Shown: one piece after another, positions 1 through 9,604 of the stretch
Numbering within the stretch: position 1 is the first letter of the stretch
Layout: every line of letters starts with the position of its first letter
Assembly (NCBI GenBank): GCA_039649115.1
Contig: JBBWZQ010000154.1
Span: 1 to 31,906 of the forward strand
Reading direction: 5' to 3'
DNA: 31,906 nt
DNA from: DATEJJ01 sp039649115
Lineage (GTDB): Bacteria > Actinomycetota > Actinomycetes > Mycobacteriales > Micromonosporaceae
Notes under the pieces: model-generated
Database searches by the model: none
Told to the model about the DNA's origin: nothing
The model's input: the letters and a program-made list of their open reading frames with translations, nothing else
Program-made: the position numbers and the translations under genes

Positions 1-935
1 CCCGCGCCCTCGGCCCCGACCACCAGCGCGATCGGGTCGGTGAAGCCGTCGTAGTCGTGGATGCTCATGTCCGCGTCGGCGGCCAGGCCCACGGTCTGGA
101 GCCCGGCGTCCTGGTACCCGCCCAGGGTGCGGGCCAGGTTCGTCGCCCGGGCCACCCGCAGCCGGGCCGCCGCACCGGCGCTGGTGCGCCAGGCGGAGCC
201 GGTCATGCCGACCGCCCGGCGCTGCGGAACGACCACGCCGTGCGCGTCGAACGCCGCGGCCGAGCGGATGATCGCGCCCAGGTTGCGCGGGTCGGTCACC
301 CCGTCCAGCGCGATGAGCAGGGGTGCGACCTGTTCGGACGCGGCCGCGAGGAGGTCGTCGAAGGGCTCGTAGGCAAAGGGGGGTACCTGCAACCCGATGC
401 CCTGGTGCAGCACGCCGCCGGTCATCCGGTCCAGCTCCGACCGGCTGACTTCCAGCAGCGGGATGCCCCGGTCGCTGGCGACGCGTACCGCCTCCTTGAC
501 GCGATCGTCGAGGTCGATGCCCTGGGCGACGTAGATCGCGGTCGCCGAAATGTGCCCACGCAGGGCTTCCGCCACCGGGTTGCGCCCGACGAGCAGCTCG
601 GGTGCGTCCTTCGCGGGCGCCGCCTTGCGGCCGGGAGCGACCCGGGGACCGCTCCTGTTACCCGTACCCTTGGATGTCTGTTTCTTGCCCGGTTGACCGA
701 CCTTGGGCGCGCGACCCTGCGCGGCGGCGGCCCGCCGCTCCTTCTCCTGCTTCCAGGCGGTGCGTTCGGGCAGCGGCTCGTCGCCGGAGTATGCCTTGTG
801 CCACGGCCGCTCGTCGGCGGGCAGCGTGCGCCCCTTGCCCTTCAGGCCGGCCCGCCGCTTGCCGCCGGAGCCGACGCTCGCGCCCTTCTTCGACGACGTG
901 CGCCGCGCGCCGCCGCGCTGCGAGCTACCGGGCAT
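1..935 (-). CDS. rlmB: 23S rRNA (guanosine-2'-O)-methyltransferase, TrmH/SpoU family, C-terminus cut by window edge
   Basis: SPOUT-class enzyme that transfers a methyl group from S-adenosylmethionine to a ribose 2'-O in RNA; RlmB acts on a 23S rRNA guanosine. About 311 residues are visible. The first ~110 are basic, Lys/Arg/Gly-rich and probably disordered. A substrate-binding domain starts near ELLVGRNPVAEALRG (113-127), followed by the SpoU fold with motif 1 at DGVTDPRNLGAIIRSAAAF (211-229) and the start of the VGAEG motif at the window edge. The ATG at 935 overlaps the cysS stop by 11 bases, so the two are co-translated. cysS-rlmB adjacency is common in actinobacteria. The exact target base cannot be read from sequence, and the symbol follows the family and context. 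Confidence 0.9.
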   Translation of the reverse strand, partial: MPGSSQRGGARRTSSKKGASVGSGGKRRAGLKGKGRTLPADERPWHKAYSGDEPLPERTAWKQEKERRAAAAQGRAPKVGQPGKKQTSKGTGNRSGPRVAPGRKAAPAKDAPELLVGRNPVAEALRGHISATAIYVAQGIDLDDRVKEAVRVASDRGIPLLEVSRSELDRMTGGVLHQGIGLQVPPFAYEPFDDLLAAASEQVAPLLIALDGVTDPRNLGAIIRSAAAFDAHGVVVPQRRAVGMTGSAWRTSAGAAARLRVARATNLARTLGGYQDAGLQTVGLAADADMSIHDYDGFTDPIALVVGAEGA

Positions 936-2337
936 CGGAGATGCTCCATCGTGGACCGTGCGGCGTGTCCTCGACGATCACGCCGGCGTGCTTGAGCTGG
1001 TCGCGTACCGCGTCGGCGGCGGCCCAGTCCCGGCGCTCGCGGGCCAGCGCGCGCTGCTGCAGGGCGAGCGCGACCAGCGAGTCCACAGTGGACCGCAGGT
1101 CCTGCTGCCCGGAGACCGTCCACTCCGGACTCAACGGGTCCAGGCCCAGGACCCCGAGCATCGCCCGCACGCTCGCCAGCGTCGCGCCGGCCGCCGCGCC
1201 GTCCGCCGCGAGCTGTGCGTTGCCCGCGGTGACCGCCTCGTGCACGCAGGCGAACGCCCGCGACGTCTCCAGGTCGTCGTCCATGGCCGCGACGAACCCG
1301 GCCGGCAGGGCGCCCGGCTCCACGTCGCCGAACCGTTCGGTGGCCCGCTGCACGAACCCCTCGATCCGCTGGTAGGCGGTCGCGGCCTGGTGCAGCCCGA
1401 CCTCGGAGTAGTCGATCGCCGAACGGTAGTGCGGTGCGGACAGGTAATAGCGCAACTCGACGGGGCGCACGCCCATCCGCGCCACCGCCGCCACGTCGAT
1501 CACGTTGCCGAGCGACTTGCTCATCTTGGTTTCGCCCAGGTTGAGCAGGCCGACGTGGACCCAGTGGCGGGCGAAGCCGAAGCCGGCGGCGCGGGACTGG
1601 GCGACCTCGTTCTCGTGGTGCGGGAAGATGAGGTCCAGGCCGCCGCCGTGGATGTCGAACTCCTCGCCGAGGTAGCGCCAGCACATCGCGGAGCACTCGA
1701 TGTGCCAGCCGGGCCGGCCACGCCCCCACGGGCTGGGCCAGTACGCGTCGGCCGGCTCGCCGGGCTTGACGCCCTTCCACAGCGCGAAGTCACCGGGATC
1801 GCGCTTGGCGAGTTCGGCGCCCTTGCCCGTGTCCAGCATGTCGTCGACCCGCCGCCCGGACAGCGCACCGTAGTCGGGGTAGGACCGCACGTCGAAGTAC
1901 ACGTCGCCCGAGCCGTCCGGGGCGGGGTACGCGTGGCCGGCCTCGACCAGGAGCTTGATCAGCTCGTGCATCTCGGGCACGTGCCCGGTCGCGCGCGGCT
2001 CGTAGGTCGGTGGCAGCACGCCCAGGGTCCGGTACGCGGCGTCGAGCAGCATCTCGTTCTCGTACGCGATGGACCAGAAGGGCCGGCCCTCGGCGGCCGA
2101 CCTGACCAGGATCTTGTCGTCGATGTCGGTGATGTTGCGGATGAACGTCACCCGCAGCCCGGCGTGCTCCAGCCACCGGCGCAACACGTCGTAGTTGACG
2201 CCGCCGCGCAGGTGGCCGATGTGCGGGCCGGACTGGACGGTGAGGCCACACAGGTAGATCCCGACCTGGCCGGGTATCCGCGGGACAAACTCCCGCACAG
2301 ACCGGGTCGCGGTGTCGTACAAGCGCAGCGTCACCAT
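925..2337 (-). CDS. cysS: Cysteinyl-tRNA synthetase
   Basis: Class I aminoacyl-tRNA synthetase that charges tRNA-Cys in the cytosol; 470 residues, normal length. Visible signatures are the zinc ligand Cys30 in IYLCGLTV, the HIGH motif at 39-42, further zinc-site residues in HIECSAMC (about 212-219) and FPHHENE (238-244), and KMSKS at 271-275. The C-terminal part is the DALR-type anticodon region. MshC, the mycothiol ligase, is a paralogue in actinobacteria, but the coupling to rlmB argues for CysS. The start is ATG 2337; the GTG three bases later is possible and no strong ribosome binding site decides between them. The gene begins 35 bp after fumC and probably belongs to the same transcript. 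Confidence 0.95.
   Translation of the reverse strand: MVTLRLYDTATRSVREFVPRIPGQVGIYLCGLTVQSGPHIGHLRGGVNYDVLRRWLEHAGLRVTFIRNITDIDDKILVRSAAEGRPFWSIAYENEMLLDAAYRTLGVLPPTYEPRATGHVPEMHELIKLLVEAGHAYPAPDGSGDVYFDVRSYPDYGALSGRRVDDMLDTGKGAELAKRDPGDFALWKGVKPGEPADAYWPSPWGRGRPGWHIECSAMCWRYLGEEFDIHGGGLDLIFPHHENEVAQSRAAGFGFARHWVHVGLLNLGETKMSKSLGNVIDVAAVARMGVRPVELRYYLSAPHYRSAIDYSEVGLHQAATAYQRIEGFVQRATERFGDVEPGALPAGFVAAMDDDLETSRAFACVHEAVTAGNAQLAADGAAAGATLASVRAMLGVLGLDPLSPEWTVSGQQDLRSTVDSLVALALQQRALARERRDWAAADAVRDQLKHAGVIVEDTPHGPRWSISDAR
1081..1093. repeat. Dispersed palindrome GTCCACAGTGGAC (copy 1)
   Basis: Perfect inverted repeat of 6+6 bases around a central A, lying inside cysS. Further perfect copies are at 14704, 16385 and 29205. 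Close variants lie at 3243-3255 (GTCCAAAGTGGAC), 16479-16491 (GTCCAGAGTGGAC) and 30305-30317 (GTCCACTGTGGAA). All are inside coding sequence of unrelated genes, so this looks like an iterated genomic motif and not a gene-specific operator. Confidence 0.7.
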
Positions 2338-2372
2338 CAAAGGGTACCCGGCGCGGCAATCCGTCATCGGGC

Positions 2373-3737
2373 TCAGGGGTGGGTCATGCGGAGCACGTCG
2401 AGGATTTCGTCGAGGTCGAGGCCGCCGTGGCCGCGCGCGACCGCCACCTCGCGGATCGTCCGGCGTTCGGCCAGCGCCTGCTTGGTGATCGCCGCCGCCT
2501 CGTCGTACCCGACGTGCCGGTTCAGCGGCGTGCCGATCGCCGGCGAGCTTTCCGCGTACTCCCGGCACCGCTCCTCGTCGGCGACCAGGCCGGCGACGCA
2601 GCGGTCGGCGAACAGGCCGGACACCGCCGCCAGCAGCCGGATCGACTCCAGCAGGTTGCGGGCCATCACCGGGAGCATCACGTTCAGCTCGAAGTCGCCC
2701 TGTGCGCCGGCGAACGCCACCACCGAGTCGTTGCCGATCACCTGCGCGCAGACCTGCCGTACCGACTCGCAGACCACCGGGTTGACCTTTCCCGGCATGA
2801 TCGACGAGCCCGGCTGCAGGTCCGGGATGCGCAGCTCGGCCAGGCCGGCCCGGGGCCCGGAGCCCATCCAGCGGATGTCCCCCGCGATCTTGTGCAGCCC
2901 GACCGCGATGACCCGCAGCTGGCCGGAGGCCTCCACCAGCGCGTCCCGGGCACCCTGCGCCTCGAAGTGGTTGCGCGCCTCGGTGAGGGGCAGCCCGGTC
3001 ATCTCCACGAGCCGGGCGATGACGGTGGCCGCGAAGCCGGGCGGCGTGTTGATGCCGGTACCGACGGCCGTGCCACCCAGCGGCAGCTCGGCCAGCCGGG
3101 GCAGGGTGGCGCGCAGCCGCTCGACGCCGTACCGGACCTGCGCGGCGTACCCGCCGAACTCCTGGCCCAGCGTCACCGGGGTCGCGTCCATGAGGTGGGT
3201 GCGTCCCGCCTTGACCACCGAGGCCCAACCGCCGGCCTTGCTGTCCAAAGTGGACGCGAGGTGCAGCAGCGCGGGGACCAGGTCCCGCGACACGCCCGCG
3301 GTCGCGGCGAGGTGGATCGACGAGGGGAACACGTCGTTGGAGGACTGGGACGCGTTGACCACGTCGTTCGGGTGGACCGGCGCGTCCAGGGCGCGCGCCG
3401 CCAGGGTGGCCAGCACCTCGTTCATGTTCATGTTGGACGAGGTACCCGAGCCGGTCTGGAAGACGTCGACCGGGAACTGGTCGTCGTACCGGCCCGCCGC
3501 CACCGCCGCCACGGCGTCCTCGATGGCCGCGGCGACCTCGGCCGGTACCACGCCCAGCGAGGCGTTCACGTGTGCCGCCGCGGACTTGATCTGCGCCAGT
3601 GCGGCGATGTGCGCGCGCTCCAGGCCGGTGCCGGAGACCGGGAAGTTCTCCACCGCCCGCTGGGTCTGCGCCCGCCACAGGGCATCCGCCGGTACCTTGA
3701 CCTCGCCCATCGTGTCGCGCTCGATTCGGTACTCCAT
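2373..3737 (-). CDS. fumC: Fumarate hydratase, class II
   Basis: Oxygen-stable, iron-free fumarase that interconverts fumarate and malate in the TCA cycle; 454 residues, typical for the homotetrameric fumarase/aspartase superfamily. The N-terminus YRIERDTMGEVKVPADALW is characteristic. The superfamily signature GSSIMPGKVNP, carrying the catalytic Ser loop and Lys, lies in the second half, and the active-site region with GRTHLMDATPV lies before it. The start is ATG 3737. It sits 27 bp downstream of the class I fumarase gene on the same strand, so both fumarases are probably co-transcribed. Aspartate ammonia-lyase is a relative, but FumC-type motifs and the fumarase neighbour favour fumarase. 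Confidence 0.95.
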   Translation of the reverse strand: MEYRIERDTMGEVKVPADALWRAQTQRAVENFPVSGTGLERAHIAALAQIKSAAAHVNASLGVVPAEVAAAIEDAVAAVAAGRYDDQFPVDVFQTGSGTSSNMNMNEVLATLAARALDAPVHPNDVVNASQSSNDVFPSSIHLAATAGVSRDLVPALLHLASTLDSKAGGWASVVKAGRTHLMDATPVTLGQEFGGYAAQVRYGVERLRATLPRLAELPLGGTAVGTGINTPPGFAATVIARLVEMTGLPLTEARNHFEAQGARDALVEASGQLRVIAVGLHKIAGDIRWMGSGPRAGLAELRIPDLQPGSSIMPGKVNPVVCESVRQVCAQVIGNDSVVAFAGAQGDFELNVMLPVMARNLLESIRLLAAVSGLFADRCVAGLVADEERCREYAESSPAIGTPLNRHVGYDEAAAITKQALAERRTIREVAVARGHGGLDLDEILDVLRMTHP

Positions 3738-3764
3738 GGATCTATCCTGCCCCGCCGGGCGTGG

Positions 3765-5408
<1,644 letters not shown>

Positions 5409-5435
5409 ACCCCCGGATCGTACCCACGCCGTTGA

Positions 5436-6737
5436 TCATGGTGCCACCGAACCGTAGGGAAGGAGACCTATTTTACGGCCGGTATTGATCACCAACCCGG
5501 CGTCCGCGTACCCGAGCACGGTCGCCGCGGTCCTCGCGTCCACCAGGACCCGCCCCGAGGTCGGGTCGAGCGCGGCGAGGCGCCCGGCGTCCGAGTCGGT
5601 GACGACCACCGCGGCGGGGCCGAGGCCCACGAGCGCGTGCCGGTTCGCGGCGCGGGTCCACAGCGTGGTACCCGTGCGGCCCAGCCCGCGCACCTGGCCG
5701 CCGTTCCGCACCACGATCACGTTGCCGTCCGTCACGAGGACCGTCTGGCCCGCCGGTACCCGGTACGCCTCGTCCCCGGTCCGCACGTTGAGCAGGGCGT
5801 CCCGCCCGTCGGGAGTGACCGCGGCGACGAGCCCGCCGCCGCCGGTCGGGTCCCGCCGCTGGTCGCACCCGATGCCGGTGGCGGTTCGCAGATCCCATCC
5901 GCTGCGCTGCCAGACCTGCCGCCCGGTCGCCGGGTCCTGGGCGCTGACATTGAACCGGCAGGTCCCGCCCCGGTAACTGGCCGTGCTGATCAACACCCGG
6001 TCACCGGCGACCGAGACCCACTGTGTCGGATCCGTCCGGTACGAGCGCAGCCGCTGCCCGCCGCGCGTCGTGAAGACCTGTACCCGCTCGTCGAGCCGGA
6101 AGCCGAGCAGGGGCGGCGCCGGCCGCGGCACGTTGGCGAGGCTGTTCGCGTATCCGGAGCCCATCGCCCGCATGCCGGCCAGCGGCCGGTTGGCGCCGGC
6201 GAGGGTGCGGCCGTTGCCGTCCAGCGAGGCCTGCCACCTGACCGCCCCGGTGCCCGGGTTGCGACCCCGCAGCGTGCAGGAGAACAGGTCCGGACAGGTG
6301 ATGTCGACGATCAGGTCGGTGAAGGTCCACACCCCCGACGCCCTGGGGTCGCTCCACCGGGCGCGGCCGTCGAACGGGTCCACCGCGCGGTACCCGCTGC
6401 CCCGCTTGCCCAGCACCACGACCGCCCCGCCGGCCTGCGCGGACCCGGCCGCCGCGGCCCAGTCCGCGTCGCTGGTCCACACCTGCGTACCGGCGCGGGC
6501 ATCCCGCCCCTCGACCGTGCCCGGCTCGAAGACGACGACCACATCGCCGCTGACCATGGCGGAGGTGGGTTGGTCGCCGACCCGGACGGCCCAGGTGGTG
6601 TTCGGTTGGGAGAAACTGTGCACCTTGCTGAGCTTGTCGATCCAGCCGGGCACGGGGTTCCAGCCGGTGACCAAGCCGTAGGTCACCGGTACCGCGAGCA
6701 GGCCGAGCAGGGCCAGGAAGGTCTTGACCCTGGACAC
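5436..6737 (-). CDS. Membrane-anchored PQQ-like beta-propeller protein, function unknown
   Basis: 433 residues. A hydrophobic segment at about residues 6-24 (KTFLALLGLLAVPVTYGLV) should act as an N-terminal anchor or uncleaved signal, placing the rest outside the membrane. The remainder is repeated beta-strand blades with tryptophan-containing repeats such as AGTQVWTSD, GAVRWQAS and GRQVWQRSG, typical of quinoprotein-like propellers. No dehydrogenase active-site Asp/Glu arrangement is recognised, so a binding or scaffold role is more likely than catalysis. GTG 6737 is preferred over GTG 6755 because a strong GAGGGGAGG site lies just before it. It heads the minus-strand run into fumA-fumC-cysS-rlmB. 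A similar protein is encoded at 15830-17041. Confidence 0.8.
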   Translation of the reverse strand: MSRVKTFLALLGLLAVPVTYGLVTGWNPVPGWIDKLSKVHSFSQPNTTWAVRVGDQPTSAMVSGDVVVVFEPGTVEGRDARAGTQVWTSDADWAAAAGSAQAGGAVVVLGKRGSGYRAVDPFDGRARWSDPRASGVWTFTDLIVDITCPDLFSCTLRGRNPGTGAVRWQASLDGNGRTLAGANRPLAGMRAMGSGYANSLANVPRPAPPLLGFRLDERVQVFTTRGGQRLRSYRTDPTQWVSVAGDRVLISTASYRGGTCRFNVSAQDPATGRQVWQRSGWDLRTATGIGCDQRRDPTGGGGLVAAVTPDGRDALLNVRTGDEAYRVPAGQTVLVTDGNVIVVRNGGQVRGLGRTGTTLWTRAANRHALVGLGPAAVVVTDSDAGRLAALDPTSGRVLVDARTAATVLGYADAGLVINTGRKIGLLPYGSVAP

Positions 6738-6828
6738 CGCCCTCCCCTCAGCCACGCGGTCAAGATAGCCGTGACGCGGTGCCGACCCCGGTACCCCGAA
6801 GTGCCCGTGTCGGGCGGATATAGGACGG

Positions 6829-7578
6829 TCAGACCGGGGCGAGGTCGGGAGCGGTGGTCACGTCGGCCACGACCGCCGTGATGTTGTCCGGGCCGCCGGC
6901 CGCGAGCGCCAGCGCGACCAGTTCCTTGGCGCACCGGTCCGGTTCGGAGTGGACGGTCATGGCCCGCGCGAGCGCGTCGTCGCCGACGACGTCGGATAGG
7001 CCGTCGCTGCACAGCAGGTACCGGTCGCCGGGCCGCGGCGTGAGCACGGTGAGCGAGGGGTCGAGCGGGCGGCCCTGTACCGCCCGGGTGACGACGGAGC
7101 GCAGCGGATGGTGCCGGACCTCGTCGGCCGACAGCACACCCTGGTCCACCAGCTCCTGTACGAACGTGTCGTCCCTGGTCAGCCGCTGCAGCTCGGCGTC
7201 GCGCAGCAGGTACGCCCGCGAGTCGCCGATGTGCAGCAGCACCAGCTCGGGGCCGGCCTCGCCGGGGCTCGACAGCAGCAACGCGGTGACCGTGGTACCC
7301 ATGCCGTCGCGTACCGGATCGATCCGCCCCGCCTCGGCGATCTCCCGGTTGGCCGCCTCGATCGCGGCGCGCAGGGCCGGCAGCGGCTGCTCCGCCGGGC
7401 CGTCCTCCAGGCCGGCGAGTGCCCGCATGACGGCGTCGCTGGCCAACTCGCCGGCGGGCAGGCCGCCGATGCCGTCGGCCACCACCACCAGGCGCCGGCC
7501 CGCGAAGGCGGCATCCTCGTTGTTGCCCCGGACCAGGCCGAGGTCGGTCGCGGCCGCCGCGCGCAGGATCAGGGTCAT
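6829..7578 (-). CDS. PPM/PP2C-family serine/threonine protein phosphatase
   Basis: Metal-dependent phosphatase removing phosphate from Ser/Thr. 249 residues forming just the catalytic domain with no membrane segment, unlike the anchored PstP. Motifs in order: GNNEDA (18-23), VVADGIGG (32-39, metal ligand Asp35), GMGTTVTAL (92-100), HIGDSRAYLLRD (116-127), LTRDDTFVQELVDQG (133-147), CSDGLSD (190-196, Asp192) and GGPDNITAVV (228-237, Asp231). All metal-binding aspartates are present, so it should be active. The start ATG 7578 gives the standard N-terminus; the ribosome binding site is weak. No kinase gene is adjacent, so the substrate is unknown. It may be a general partner of Ser/Thr kinases encoded elsewhere. 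Confidence 0.9.
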   Translation of the reverse strand: MTLILRAAAATDLGLVRGNNEDAAFAGRRLVVVADGIGGLPAGELASDAVMRALAGLEDGPAEQPLPALRAAIEAANREIAEAGRIDPVRDGMGTTVTALLLSSPGEAGPELVLLHIGDSRAYLLRDAELQRLTRDDTFVQELVDQGVLSADEVRHHPLRSVVTRAVQGRPLDPSLTVLTPRPGDRYLLCSDGLSDVVGDDALARAMTVHSEPDRCAKELVALALAAGGPDNITAVVADVTTAPDLAPV

Positions 7579-7880
7579 AACTTGCAAGCCTGCCAAACTC
7601 GCGGCCGACGGTCTGTAAGTACTAGTGCGTAGTTGCCCAGCCCGGCTCGCCACGCCGAAGCGGCAAGGTCGCTCGCCACGCCGAGGTTTCCCCGGCTAGG
7701 ATGGGCGCTTGCGTCCGGCACAAACGGCGACGGATTCGCAGGGAACCACCAGGCCCGTCCAGCAGCACCGGCGGCACCAACCAGGTCAGCCGGCGACCGT
7801 CACACATCCAGCGACGGTCAATGACAGGTTGTATGGCGTACGGACAGGGTCGAGCGGCGCACGGATGAGATCGGGAGTCG
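7579..7880. other. Intergenic region between divergent PP2C and DUF397 genes
   Basis: No convincing gene is seen here. The region must hold promoters for both flanking genes. It contains a perfect CTTGCAAG palindrome at 7581-7588, next to the PP2C start. It also has TAGT elements around 7622-7637, of which TAGTTGCC (7630-7637) recurs at 8384-8391 before the XRE gene, and a 14-bp direct repeat (separate entry). The sequence is less GC-rich than the neighbouring genes. Confidence 0.6.
7645..7684. repeat. 14-bp direct repeat GCTCGCCACGCCGA, two copies
   Basis: Copies lie at 7645-7658 and 7671-7684, start to start 26 bp, in the PP2C/DUF397 intergenic region. It could be a regulatory site or a chance duplication; nothing in the sequence decides. 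Confidence 0.5.
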
Positions 7881-8156
7881 ATGGCCGACCAAGGCAGGCG
7901 GGTGCCGCCCGGCGCCGGGGACGAGGGCGCGGAGATGCCGCCGAGGATCGTGTGGCACAAGAGCCGCAGAAGCGGCGGGGGAAACAGCAACTGCGTCCAG
8001 ATCGCCACCCTGTCAGAGGACGGCCGGTTGATCGGCATCAGGGATTCCAAAGCCGCGCCCAGCGGTCCCATCCTGACCTTCGATGTCGCCTCGTTCCGTT
8101 CCTTCATTACCGCCGCCAAGTCGGGTGCACTCGACATCACGGCGATCCGCCAGTAG
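7881..8156 (+). CDS. DUF397 domain protein
   Basis: 91 residues. The DUF397 core is clear: VWHKSRRSGGGNSNCVQIA (24-42), then IGIRDSKAAPSGPILTF (51-67) and a C-terminal amphipathic segment SFRSFITAAKSG. DUF397 proteins occur almost only in actinomycetes and usually pair with XRE/DUF5753 regulators, one of which follows at 8462. Known pairs act in development or antibiotic regulation, and some behave like toxin-antitoxin modules. The start ATG 7881 has a GGGAG site 4-8 bases upstream. The ~20-residue N-terminal extension before the domain could be trimmed if Met19 (ATG 7935) is the true start. Placement upstream of the regulator, with a gap of about 300 bp, is less usual than the overlapping or downstream order. 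Confidence 0.85.
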   Translation: MADQGRRVPPGAGDEGAEMPPRIVWHKSRRSGGGNSNCVQIATLSEDGRLIGIRDSKAAPSGPILTFDVASFRSFITAAKSGALDITAIRQ

Positions 8157-8461
8157 CTCGGAAGGTTCATCCACCCGACCGACAGCTGGCGGGCTCACCC
8201 AGACCAGGTCGAAAGCATCCGGCGCGGGCCTGCGGTACCGGTACGCCAACAAGGCGCTTGTGCGGCTGCCCGCTTGATTGACAGTGATCATTCCATGAGC
8301 CGCCGATGCCCACCTGCCATCTGCAAAATGAACTCAGTGTCAACCACCTGAACGCGGCGTTCGTATGGTGACCGCCTCTTCGCTAGTTGCCATAATGCTA
8401 GTAGCAGCGACACGGGCGTCGTTGCCTCCGGGTAGCGGCGGCTGCGATGGGACTGCAGGCT
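8157..8461 (+). promoter_or_regulatory. DUF397-XRE intergenic region with probable XRE promoter/operator
   Basis: No gene is supported. A -10-like CATAAT at 8391-8396 has GTGACC at 8369-8374 as a possible -35 (16 bp spacing). Two direct copies of GCTAGT (8382-8387 and 8397-8402, 15 bp apart) flank the -10. This geometry suits autoregulation by the XRE protein encoded just downstream. That is inference from position only. Confidence 0.4.
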
Positions 8462-9334
8462 ATGACTGAACCCCTTGACCCCTCGATCTGTCGACTACGT
8501 CTGCGCCGCTTCCTCAGACAGGCGCGCGTCGCGGCCGGCCTCAGCCAGCGAGAAGTCGCTCAAGCATTAGATTGGTCGCTGTCGAAACCACTCCGTATCG
8601 AGAGCGGCGCTGTCGGCGTATCCACGACCGACCTGCGGGCCTTACTTGATCTGTACCACGTGATCGATACGCAACAGGTGAGCGAGTCGATCAGATGGGC
8701 TCAAGCTTCTCGAAGACCGGCGCCGTCAGCATATAGAGACGTCCTCAGCGCGGAGTTCACGATCTACCTCGGCTACGAGGGAGCCGCGTCGGTAATTCGG
8801 CAGTGGGAGCCGATCCTCGTTCCCGGACTCCTGCAGACCGAGGCTTACGCACGAGCGGTGATCGCGGTTTTCCCGCCCGACTCGGCCGAGACGGTCGTCG
8901 AGCGGCAGATCGAGGCACGCGTTGGCCGGCAGGACCTGCTGCGGAGACAGAATCCCCCCGAGCTCTTCTTCATTCTCGACGAAGCCGTCGTACGGCGCCG
9001 CGTGGGGCCCGGCGACACGATGCGTCGCCAGCTCGAGCGCCTCCGCGAAGTGGCCGACCTGCCCAACATCTCGATCAGGATGGTTTCCTTCCAGGCCGGT
9101 GCACACCCCAACATGAGGTCGCCGTTCGTGGTCCTTGAGTTCGCGGACCCGAACGTGGACGACCTGCTGTTCGTGGAGAACCCTCGGGGGGATCTGCTCG
9201 ATCGCGACGATGGCGAGGACCTGGCGGCGTACCTCGCCAACTTCTTCGAACTGGAGGAGAGGATCGCGTTGTCGAAGGCGGAGTCGGCCCAGGTGCTTGA
9301 GCAGGCAATCGAAGATATGCGATCAGGATCGTGA
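8462..9334 (+). CDS. XRE-family regulator with DUF5753 domain
   Basis: 290-residue cytosolic DNA-binding protein. A helix-turn-helix lies at about 15-67, including AGLSQREVAQALDWSLSK and the IRIE-like segment plus STTDLRALLDLY. The rest is a DUF5753 domain (about 100-280) with the usual WEPILVPGLLQTEAYARAV segment and FFILDEAVVRRRVG. This architecture is typical of streptomycete-type regulators paired with DUF397 proteins such as the one at 7881. ATG 8447 would add five residues; 8462 (MTEPLDPS) gives the usual family N-terminus, and neither has a strong ribosome binding site. Codon third positions are less GC-rich than in the flanking housekeeping genes, which fits acquisition by transfer. 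Target sites are unknown. Confidence 0.85.
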   Translation: MTEPLDPSICRLRLRRFLRQARVAAGLSQREVAQALDWSLSKPLRIESGAVGVSTTDLRALLDLYHVIDTQQVSESIRWAQASRRPAPSAYRDVLSAEFTIYLGYEGAASVIRQWEPILVPGLLQTEAYARAVIAVFPPDSAETVVERQIEARVGRQDLLRRQNPPELFFILDEAVVRRRVGPGDTMRRQLERLREVADLPNISIRMVSFQAGAHPNMRSPFVVLEFADPNVDDLLFVENPRGDLLDRDDGEDLAAYLANFFELEERIALSKAESAQVLEQAIEDMRSGS

Positions 9335-9361
9335 ACCACAGAGCCGCGGTCCGGTTCCCCG

Positions 9362-9393
9362 GTGCGAGGCGACCGATCCGCGGCGCCTCGCAC
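9362..9393. terminator. Hairpin between convergent genes
   Basis: Perfect 10-bp stem GTGCGAGGCG / CGCCTCGCAC (9362-9371 and 9384-9393) with a 12-base loop. It lies between the stop of the XRE gene (9334) and the stop of the small membrane gene on the other strand (9413), so it can terminate both. No clear U-tract follows, as is common in high-GC actinobacteria. Confidence 0.6.
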
Positions 9394-9412
9394 GGGAAAC
9401 GGAACGTGTTGC

Positions 9413-9604
9413 CTAGTCCTCAACGACAATGAGCTGCCTTACCAGCTTGAGGACGACGGCGCTGGCCACGGTGATCGAAGCGATCGCGGTGACGTTCACG
9501 CCACACACGGCCAAGATCACTGGTTGGGCGATGACGATGACGATGACGATCACCGCATTGGGCCGTCTCGCCCGTGGCCCCCGGACCGGAGGCTTGACTT
9601 TCAT
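9413..9604 (-). CDS. Small membrane protein, 63 residues, unknown family
   Basis: I do not recognise the family. A strong ribosome binding site (AAGGAGAGG) sits 7 bases before ATG 9604, which is better support than most genes here have. The N-terminus is basic and proline-rich (KVKPPVRGPRARRP), then two hydrophobic stretches follow at about 16-34, containing VIVIVIVI, and 36-57, ending in the charged tail VVED. The VI run is encoded by a tandem hexanucleotide repeat (about 9529-9550). The likely topology is N-terminus inside with one or two membrane segments. It ends next to the hairpin at 9362-9393. It may be a small regulatory or stress membrane peptide, but no function can be assigned. Confidence 0.6.
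   Translation of the reverse strand: MKVKPPVRGPRARRPNAVIVIVIVIAQPVILAVCGVNVTAIASITVASAVVLKLVRQLIVVED

Noticed and set aside
9529..9550. Possible microsatellite or CRISPR-like repeat
   Set aside because: It is a simple hexanucleotide repeat encoding the Val-Ile run of the small membrane protein, with no spacers.
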